Positions 57,355-64,000 of a DNA stretch of 64,000 bases are shown here, in pieces. The notes under the pieces were generated by a model, which worked only from the letters and a program-made list of their open reading frames with translations, did no database searches and was not told the origin of the DNA. The DNA comes from Paramoeba atlantica (lineage: Eukaryota > Discosea), in contig CDRNVI010000016.1 in the NCBI GenBank assembly GCA_977017575.1, positions 372,001 to 436,000 of the forward strand, read 5' to 3'. Positions within the stretch are counted from its first letter, which is position 1. Each line of letters opens with the position of its first letter. The translations under genes were made by a program, and so were the position numbers.

Positions 57355-58686
57355 ATGACACACTCTCTGCAAACGTCTGAGGTTTCTTCATGCAAAGATT
57401 TACACGAATTTATTCGAAAATGGAAAGAGGCGAAGAAGGAGCAAGGTGAACGCAAATATGAGCTAAATAAGCGGCGAAAGACACTTCGGAATGAACACAA
57501 CCTTGTGGTCGGTTGGAGTAATGTGATCACTCTTAACGTCGGGGGTGTAACCCACACAACTCTACTCAGTACTCTACGAAACGGTAAATCCGCTTTTCTT
57601 ACTCATTTGTTCTATCATGTCGCACCCGCTCATGTTTTCAGAGATGTAAAAGGAAACGTCTATTTTGACCGTGATGGTGAGCTCTTTGCTTTTATTCTTG
57701 ACTACCTACGCGGATACGACCTACAGAAACTACGTCTGTCGCAACAACTCAATATACGCAGACTCGAAGAAGACATTGAATTTTACCAGGTACATGGCAT
57801 GCGGGAAATGCTAGGACTGCAGAAAACTCCACCTACTTTCTTTTTACCTGGCCCAGGAGTCAGTGCCGATGGCGCACAGTACTGTTCCTCAGTCTCAGTA
57901 GTTCGACCTGACGGGGAATGGATGGATCTTTCCCATTGCGCTTGGCAGGAAACGGAGCAGAAGCCACATTCAACACTCCTGGAAATGTCGCAGTCCTTAT
58001 TACACGGCGAGGCCGGTTCTTCAACAAAAGAAATAGAAACACGGGATCGAATCGTATCACACCACCCTCAATCCTGCACAAGTGTTCATATAAAACCAAA
58101 AGACGTGTTTCAGTTCCACGTTCGAGTTCTCCATTCCGAGGGCATTGGGGTCGGTGTGATTAGCCCCGAGCACAGCGGTGGAGGTAAAGATTTTTCCTCC
58201 ACCCGTAACTGTGCGCTCTACTCCCACACGGGTTGTATCCACACCAACTTCCCCGAGCACAAACGAGAGCCCACGTTAGCCCCCCGCATCCAGAATGGGG
58301 ATGTCATCGGGGTCACGCTGCGGCGCCGAACACGTTGTATTGAGTGGACTCGAAATGGTGAGATTGTGAGGTGTCTGCCTTTAGGGTCGGATACGAATAA
58401 ACTGCGATTTGCAATTCGAGCCACAGCTCGTACCTCCGTGGCGCTTTGTGACGAGCGTCAATCTCACGACGCAGCGGGGGACCATACAACTCGCCCACGT
58501 AATAGCTTTCGGAGAGAAACGACCAGAGGGAATCGAAGGTTAAGTCACACCGGGGGCTCGTTTCTGGATGCTACCGTGCTTTCCATGATGCCGAATGCGA
58601 GTGCAATCGGAGATGTATTTAGTCCGAACTTTGAGGATGAAGTGGAAAGGACACGAGCGCAGGATATTTTTATAGTGAACCAGTAG
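57355..58686 (+). CDS. BTB/T1 (KCTD-type) protein with SPRY-like domain
   Basis: The 443-residue protein has a potassium-channel-tetramerisation type BTB domain at about residues 57-155: ITLNVGGVTHTTLLSTLRNG, VYFDRDGELFAFILDYLRG and LEEDIEFYQVHGM. KCTD proteins use it to form oligomers, often as cullin-3 adaptors. A SPRY/B30.2-like region at about 262-366 follows: IGVGVISPEH, YSHTGCIH, IQNGDVIGVTL and IEWTRNGEIV. The basic, coiled N-terminus (FIRKWKEAKKEQGERKYELN) precedes the BTB. No channel segments exist, so it is not a channel. A BTB plus SPRY adaptor for protein ubiquitination is plausible but inferred. Confidence 0.82.
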   Translation: MTHSLQTSEVSSCKDLHEFIRKWKEAKKEQGERKYELNKRRKTLRNEHNLVVGWSNVITLNVGGVTHTTLLSTLRNGKSAFLTHLFYHVAPAHVFRDVKGNVYFDRDGELFAFILDYLRGYDLQKLRLSQQLNIRRLEEDIEFYQVHGMREMLGLQKTPPTFFLPGPGVSADGAQYCSSVSVVRPDGEWMDLSHCAWQETEQKPHSTLLEMSQSLLHGEAGSSTKEIETRDRIVSHHPQSCTSVHIKPKDVFQFHVRVLHSEGIGVGVISPEHSGGGKDFSSTRNCALYSHTGCIHTNFPEHKREPTLAPRIQNGDVIGVTLRRRTRCIEWTRNGEIVRCLPLGSDTNKLRFAIRATARTSVALCDERQSHDAAGDHTTRPRNSFRRETTRGNRRLSHTGGSFLDATVLSMMPNASAIGDVFSPNFEDEVERTRAQDIFIVNQ

Positions 58687-59350
58687 TGCATATAAAAGAA
58701 AAGGCAAAGAAAAAAATCAAATACAAAAAAATGATGGAGATTGATATACATGGTGGAGGTTGATGTACGTAAGGATCCAACGCTTAGTGGCGCATGGCTC
58801 TAGAGTCTTTCTTCTACTCCCATCCTTTTGACGGTATTGTCACTATGGGGGGTATTCCCTAGACTGCACATTTTGCTATCTTTACATGAATCTATCCGTG
58901 TATACCTGGACAAACCACCGTGATCTCACTATACTTCTTAACGAATTTCAATAGAGTCCGGGTTTTGTGTATGAAGTCTCCAACGCGTACTTAAGAACCC
59001 TTCCTTCACAAAATCATAATGAAAGACTGGGTGTCATAATACGCGAAGATTATGAGTGCCGTGCGTGTGCGTGGTAATGCATTATTTTCCCTCGTTACTG
59101 AAATGTAACCTCCATTGTCTGAAAACATTTCTATTGAATGATACTTTTCAATTCAGTTTGTTTCCAGCCATTTCGTATCAAAGCGCTCCATAGTGAATGT
59201 AGAAAGTGTTCTAATAGAAAAATTTTAATGTGATTTTCCACAATAATCCTACGGCAAACAGTATAGTCGTATAGTTAATTTTTCTGAAGTGAATGTTCAA
59301 TGATTTCTCCCGGAACCAGATGTCTTCTGGATAGCCCCTAGATAGAGCGA
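58687..59350. other. Intergenic region, no gene seen
   Basis: About 660 bases of mixed composition. GATTGATATACATGGTGGAGGTTGATGTAC has a short internal repeat near 58738. No RNA gene is recognised. Confidence 0.45.
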
Positions 59351-60367
59351 ATGAGTGCGACATCTTCCATTGGAGCCAGTGTCTGTCATTTTGAGAACCT
59401 GGTAGCAAAAGAGTGCCTTGAAAGCAAAGAAAACGGGAGAGAGGTATCTCCCGTTGTCAAGAACACCTCGAATCCTGTCCCCTGGAGACGAGCCCTGTAC
59501 TATCAGCAGCCCTTTTCAGATAACTACGTACCCCCTATCTTTTTACGCGACATGAAAATGAACGAGAATGTGCGGTACTATCATTACTGGCAAATTGTTC
59601 GGAATACAGGTGTTATCGTGCAGCAACTTTCCCTTCTAGTGGTTTTTGCCACTGTTTTTCAGCACCTTATTGTTGGAACGATTTCCGCCGATCTATTAGT
59701 TATTATTAATGTGATCTTTATCTCATTGTGGATGCTATGGCTCCTTTTAACGTACGGAAAGGCTGCTGTTCACCTGTATGAGCAACTTCGCGTTCTCACT
59801 GTGTTCACTGTGGTTTTGCTGTATCTCAGTCCTGTGATACATACCCTTACGTTAACTTACAGTGGTGATACAATTTGGGCACTTTCTTTATTGTTTCTTG
59901 TGGTCCATATGATATGCTTTGATTACTCAGCAGTGGGTGTGGATACGGAGAATCGTCACCCCCGCACAACGATGATGGCAGTTTCCACTAATTCTGCTGT
60001 ATTCGCTGCGGTGGTAATGGCATCTCGCCTTCCTACTTTCGCCCACACCTTTTCATTTTTAGGTTTTTCAATGATTCTTTTTGCTATGACGCCAACAATG
60101 CGACGTGTCCTTCACCAAACGAGTCGGGAGGGCTTTATTGGCGTTAGCTACTTACTGTGTGGCCTTTCCTTAGGATTCTTATTAGATATCAGACCAGCGC
60201 TAGCGGCCATTTATTTTGCAGTGGTGATGGGGATAACGTTTCTTTTGCCCCAATGTCTAATGCTAATGCAGGGTTTAAAGGCTCAAATCAATGGGCCGTG
60301 GGATGAAGCAGTGCCGCGAAATAGCGCATCAGCCGAAGAATTTAGGAACGTCGGATTCTTCGATTAA
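59351..60367 (+). CDS. GPI-GlcNAc transferase subunit PIG-C/GPI2
   Basis: The 338-residue membrane protein is the GPI2/PIG-C subunit of the complex that starts GPI-anchor synthesis by adding GlcNAc to phosphatidylinositol on the cytosolic ER face. Diagnostic are WRRALYYQQPFSDNYVPPIF (about residues 45-65), LSPVIHTLTLTYSGDTIWAL (about 159-178) and HMICFDYSAVG. About eight hydrophobic helices fill the rest. Length and segment order match the family. A polar N-terminal arm of about 40 residues precedes the conserved part. Confidence 0.88.
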   Translation: MSATSSIGASVCHFENLVAKECLESKENGREVSPVVKNTSNPVPWRRALYYQQPFSDNYVPPIFLRDMKMNENVRYYHYWQIVRNTGVIVQQLSLLVVFATVFQHLIVGTISADLLVIINVIFISLWMLWLLLTYGKAAVHLYEQLRVLTVFTVVLLYLSPVIHTLTLTYSGDTIWALSLLFLVVHMICFDYSAVGVDTENRHPRTTMMAVSTNSAVFAAVVMASRLPTFAHTFSFLGFSMILFAMTPTMRRVLHQTSREGFIGVSYLLCGLSLGFLLDIRPALAAIYFAVVMGITFLLPQCLMLMQGLKAQINGPWDEAVPRNSASAEEFRNVGFFD

Positions 60368-60599
60368 TAATTATATAGTTCGAAACTATTGCATAAAGTA
60401 TTTCATGTCTGTCAAAGTATTTTATACAGTTGTATAAAGTATTAGGTGTCATATTACAAGCATGTATTTTCTTCAAGCAGAGTAACCTGCTGAAAAAAAT
60501 CGAAATTATTGCTGTACAGATTTTCCCGTACAACTAGAATTCACTCAGAATTCCTCTGTACTTAGAATTCACATAGAACCTTTAAGGTAGAGTAAATAG

Positions 60600-61715
60600 A
60601 TGACTAAGATGAAGCGAAAGGTGAGCAGCACAAATTCTCGAAGCAAAAAAAGAAACAGCGATGCAGTTACAAAAAGCACAGAGCCCGAATCTACCAACCT
60701 TCTTGCCGAGTATCTTACACCCTCTTTTTCTTCTGAAGTGCACATAAAAAGGAGCGAATTTGTTTTACGTGTTACGTTACACCGTATTCCACATCAGTAC
60801 ATTGAAGTAGAAGTAGACGCTAATCAAGGTATTCACGTTTCCACGGCGAAGTACACCAAGAAGTACGATCTAAAGGTTCCCTTTCCGAGTGACGTTAAAG
60901 TTGGAAGCGTAGATCAAAGCACCTCTGAACATGACCGATGCGGAGTCCTGACGATTCGTGTTCCTTTGTCTAACATAGGAGAATCGCATTTGAAAAAGCA
61001 TCAGGATATAAGAGATAAAATGCGACAAGCGCGTTTCCTCAGATTTCAAGAAACCGATGAAGGGGGGATGCATATGCGCACTAGACTTGTAAATCTGAAG
61101 AAACAGATGCGTAGTCGGAAACCGCTTCAGAACGATCTTGAAGGAAAGGATGTCGATTCATCTTCTGTCCATAATGATAAAAAGCACATTTTGAGTCATA
61201 CTGTGCAGCTCTCGAATGATTTACCCCTTGCGGGGCCTGCCGAACAGGGTACGTGGGAATTTTCTACCGCGACTCCTTTCAATGCTGAATCATCCAATGC
61301 TGAAGTGAAGACAAACCATGCTGATAAAACTTCTACACCTCTGGACTCTCGTCGCAAGGAATTCGTCGTTGACAAAGAACAAACAATTGCGTTAATGAAC
61401 GAAGTAAATCAGAATACTGAACTGACCCGTGAAAAAAAGGTGCAAAAAATGGAAGAAATGAGACGTAAACGAAGAGAACTATTGGAATTACGCTCCGATC
61501 GCAAACAGAAACAGTCAAACGCAGCACGTGATGCCTACCAAAAAGTTATTGAAGAAAAGAAGGCACACTTACAAAAAATGATGAACTATGTAAAACCGAA
61601 GGCAAAAGTTCAGGAGAACAACCCTCCTCCTACCGCATCTCTGTCGACGGACACGAGCACTACGAAAAAGAAAAAACGAGTTTCCTTTCGCATTGACAAC
61701 GAAGATACTCAATAA
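60600..61715 (+). CDS. HSP20-like (CS/alpha-crystallin fold) protein
   Basis: The 371-residue protein has a basic N-terminus, then an HSP20-like beta-sandwich at about residues 45-125: FVLRVTLHRI, IEVEVDANQGIHVSTAKYTK, DLKVPFPSDV and GVLTIRVPL. This resembles the alpha-crystallin/CS domain of PIH1-type and small heat-shock proteins. A charged helical section with a likely coiled coil follows at about 275-330 (KKVQKMEEMRRKRRELLELR), then a Lys-rich tail ending KKKKRVSFRIDNEDTQ. RVSF/RVxF-type sequence near the end is a known docking pattern for protein phosphatase 1, but a chance match is possible. PIH1-type proteins assist dynein or snoRNP assembly. The specific role here is unknown. Confidence 0.65.
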   Translation: MTKMKRKVSSTNSRSKKRNSDAVTKSTEPESTNLLAEYLTPSFSSEVHIKRSEFVLRVTLHRIPHQYIEVEVDANQGIHVSTAKYTKKYDLKVPFPSDVKVGSVDQSTSEHDRCGVLTIRVPLSNIGESHLKKHQDIRDKMRQARFLRFQETDEGGMHMRTRLVNLKKQMRSRKPLQNDLEGKDVDSSSVHNDKKHILSHTVQLSNDLPLAGPAEQGTWEFSTATPFNAESSNAEVKTNHADKTSTPLDSRRKEFVVDKEQTIALMNEVNQNTELTREKKVQKMEEMRRKRRELLELRSDRKQKQSNAARDAYQKVIEEKKAHLQKMMNYVKPKAKVQENNPPPTASLSTDTSTTKKKKRVSFRIDNEDTQ

Positions 61716-62058
61716 CGGGCATCACTTATCGGTACTACCTTCATAGTACGGTTCACCAAAATTTAAAAGAATAAATTCGAACAAAACAATTTCACCACAG
61801 GAACTAACGCCTTAGAAACTCCTAAAATCTTTGATTTCTATTCAATTTTCCAGTTATCAACTCATACCCCTCTAGGTATCACTCTAATTACCACTCTCCT
61901 CTCTCCTTCAATCGATAGTTCTCAAAATGAATTCAACCCCCTTTTTTTTCCCTTTTGTCAAAAATCCCTTGTTGTTTTCTGTAGATTCATCTCTTTATCT
62001 TGTTCATCTTATTTGACTATTTTCTACTCCTCCACATACAAATCGATCATCTTCTTTT
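61716..62058. other. Pyrimidine-rich 5' flank of fibrillarin
   Basis: No gene seen. From 61850 on it is rich in C/T (TCACTCTAATTACCACTCTCCTCTCTCC and similar), which may hold a splice or trans-splice acceptor. Confidence 0.4.
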
Positions 62059-62952
62059 ATGCGCGGCGGATTCCAAAGTCGAGGCGGTCCTCCACGGGGG
62101 GGAGGCCGTGGGGGTCGAGGCGGTGGAGGTCGAGGCGGGGGTCGGGGCTCGGGCTTCGGAGGTCGTGGAGGCCGTGGGGGTGGACGCGGGGGTGTAGGCT
62201 TCAAAGGGGGTGCCCAGACAGTCGTCGTCCCCCACCTTCGTCACCCTGGCATCTTTATTGTCAAAGGCAAACAGGACGTGCTGGCGACGCTGAACTACGT
62301 CCCCGGGGTGGCGGTGTATGGGGAGAAACGGGTTGATGTGTCCACCCAAGACCCGGATGGGGAGACAGTGAAGAAGGAGTACCGTATGTGGAATCCGTAC
62401 CGTAGTAAACTCGCCGCAGCGATTTACAATGGCGTGGAGCGGGCGTATATCGCGCCAGGCTCGTCGGTGCTATACTTGGGTGCCGCCAGCGGGACGACAG
62501 TCTCGCATGTAAGTGATATTGTAGGGACGGAGGGAATGGTCTACGCGGTGGAGTTCTCCCAACGGGTGGGCCGTGATCTAGTGGAGATGTGTAAGAAGCG
62601 GCCCAATGTGGTACCTATTATTGAGGACGCACGACACCCCTGGAAGTATCGTATGTTGGTGAATATGGTGGATTGTATCTTCATGGATGTGGCTCAACCG
62701 GATCAGGCGCGGATTCTAGCGCTGAATGCGCAGTATTTTCTAAGGAATGAAGGTCATTACGTTATCTCTATTAAGGCGAATTGCATCGACTCAACACTCG
62801 CGGCACCGGTAGTATTTGCTAAGGAAGTTGAGTCTCTGAAGAAGGATGGGCTGAAACCAAAAGAGCAAGTCACCCTAGAGCCCTTCGAGAGGGATCACGC
62901 TGTAGTTTGTGGTAAATACCGGGTTCTTAAGAAGGATAAAAAGGCTGTGTAA
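62059..62952 (+). CDS. Fibrillarin, snoRNP 2'-O-methyltransferase
   Basis: The 297-residue protein starts with a Gly/Arg-rich domain of about 50 residues ([16 protein letters not shown]) and continues with the fibrillarin methyltransferase. It has [29 protein letters not shown], the S-adenosylmethionine loop [14 protein letters not shown] at residues 138-151, [13 protein letters not shown], and [10 protein letters not shown] with the catalytic Asp. Fibrillarin is the enzyme of C/D-box snoRNPs that 2'-O-methylates rRNA in the nucleolus. Length is typical. The first 250 codons are GC-rich because of the Gly/Arg repeats. Confidence 0.96.
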   Translation: MRGGFQSRGGPPRGGGRGGRGGGGRGGGRGSGFGGRGGRGGGRGGVGFKGGAQTVVVPHLRHPGIFIVKGKQDVLATLNYVPGVAVYGEKRVDVSTQDPDGETVKKEYRMWNPYRSKLAAAIYNGVERAYIAPGSSVLYLGAASGTTVSHVSDIVGTEGMVYAVEFSQRVGRDLVEMCKKRPNVVPIIEDARHPWKYRMLVNMVDCIFMDVAQPDQARILALNAQYFLRNEGHYVISIKANCIDSTLAAPVVFAKEVESLKKDGLKPKEQVTLEPFERDHAVVCGKYRVLKKDKKAV

Positions 62953-63265
62953 TGAATGTTTCGATTTTGCATAAACTTTTTTCTTCACACTAAATGTTAC
63001 GTACAGGAGCGAGACGTGTTCAAGTTATATTACATACAACGCTTGGTGGTGTTATGTGCTACAACTTCCGAATTCATTAAAAATGTAGAATAAGTGCCAC
63101 AGATGCTGCTATTTTCTTTTTATACTTTTCGTGTACAGTAGATGTTGGAACCGTTATTTGGTGTCAACAGTCACTCCTGAAACTACTGGTATGGTCATCA
63201 ATGCGGCTAATTTATGGAGTTTCACATCTGGTATATCATTTTTTTAAAGAAATTTTTCCTTGAAT
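62953..63265. other. Intergenic region, no gene seen
   Basis: AT-rich spacer between fibrillarin and the last gene. Confidence 0.4.
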
Positions 63266-64000
63266 GTCTATCGATACAATTGTACTTCCTTCACCCAGCG
63301 ACTGGAATCTCTACGCGGTGAATGTGACTGGAGAGGTAGCTACAGCTGCGGTTCCTGTAGATACTCGAACACTTCCCACTGATTCACATGAACCATTTTC
63401 TTCTCCTTCCTGGAATCCACACTATACACGTGATTCTTCCGATGATACAAAGTTTAACCTTTCAAGCGGATTTGCAACGGGGTTAGAGAACGCCATTCGT
63501 AGAAGTAATAGCATCCATGATGTGTCCCCGTTCCTTTCTACGGTACCAACTGTTTCATTGCCTTCTTCGTTGTGCAAAGTGACTTACGCTATACTTTGTG
63601 ATGTTTGGGCATGCGATAAAGCGCGTTATTTTCATTCTGCATTTCGTACCATACGTGCAACTCTCATATTGGGAGTAAATTTTGATGTCGGCTGTGGATC
63701 AAACAATATTGAAAAGGGCGATGAAAAGAGCTCGCAAACCATGGAGTTGAAACTTGCGTGGCTTGAAAATGCAATTATCTACGTTCTAGAGCAAGCACTG
63801 CTGACCAATTACTTGTCTACAGATATCGCAACTAGCGCGCGTCAAATTTGGCAGAGCATGCCGGAGATTTGGCACAAGCATGGCATAACTCCACAGCGTC
63901 CGTACTTAAGACACGGAAACTCAATCACAGAGCTAGAAAAAATACACCAGACTCTTAGTCCTCCTGTCGAGGAGGATAAATATTCACCTAAACGCCTCTA
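63266..64000 (+). CDS. Unidentified gene, partial at the right edge
   Basis: An ATG at 63266 opens a frame of 245 codons with no stop before the window ends. The protein starts MSIDTIVLPSPSDWNLYAVN and has a Ser/Thr-rich region up to about residue 100. A Cys-containing, hydrophobic stretch follows (CKVTYAILCDVWACDKARYF, residues about 104-123), then helical segments (MELKLAWLENAIIYVLEQAL). I recognise no family. Codon use resembles the other host genes and the frame is on the same strand. The 3' end lies outside the window. Confidence 0.6.

Overview
This window looks like nuclear DNA of an intron-poor microbial eukaryote. I count 28 supported host protein genes, one of which runs off the right edge, plus one possible second half of a split gene. 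Families that carry introns in most eukaryotes (TRM1, NSUN2/TRM4, kinesin-13, ALG9, eL6, eL19, fibrillarin) are each one uninterrupted reading frame, and the standard code is used. Every host gene lies on the + strand from 1998 to 64000. Long unidirectional arrays of intronless genes are typical of Euglenozoa, where genes are transcribed together and separated by spliced-leader trans-splicing. The ATP synthase gamma subunit starts without a presequence and, from memory, resembles the trypanosome protein. An acylated-type PLC (Met-Gly-Cys start) also fits. A euglenozoan (kinetoplastid or diplonemid relative) is my best guess; it is an inference.

Layout: 0.6-1.6 kb holds an internally deleted pogo-like transposase. 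2-20 kb holds a cytochrome b5 reductase-like flavoprotein, a twin CX9C protein, a DUF3592-like membrane protein, a helical-repeat-like protein, a very large protein with repeated motifs plus its probable second part, a RING protein, an AAMP/Sqt1-like WD40 protein, a small Rsa3-like protein, NOT2, an unknown 475-aa protein and CMC2. 20.4-21.5 kb is a foldback element. 21.6-28.6 kb holds ATP synthase gamma, an unusual PI-PLC and TRM1.

28.6-36.3 kb is a repeat-rich block: a truncated Tc1-like copy, a CCHC retroelement fragment, small hairpin elements, a decayed LINE (LINE-A) with three unusual Cys/His clusters, a reverse transcriptase and a restriction-like endonuclease, and remains of another coding region. 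36.5-51 kb returns to genes: a C2H2 protein, SDHAF3, a DnaJ protein, TRM4/NSUN2, eL6, kinesin-13, a ubiquitin protease, eL19 and ALG9, with a deleted Tc1-like element at 38.2-39.2 kb. 51.1-57.2 kb is a second block: a DNA element with terminal inverted repeats and a 6-bp target duplication carrying a zinc-finger-like gene, two tandem minus-strand LINE-B copies and a MITE inside one of them. 57.3-64 kb holds a BTB/T1-SPRY protein, PIG-C, an HSP20-like protein, fibrillarin and an unidentified partial gene.

The genes form no single pathway. Mitochondrial biogenesis (ATP gamma, CMC2, twin CX9C, SDHAF3, DnaJ), RNA and ribosome work (TRM1, TRM4, fibrillarin, eL6, eL19, NOT2, AAMP/Sqt1, Rsa3-like) and ER glycosylation/GPI synthesis (ALG9, PIG-C) are well represented. 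Four genes (at 2.0, 4.2, 14.9 and 17.2 kb) are GC-rich islands in which the coding strand changes from C-rich to G-rich midway.
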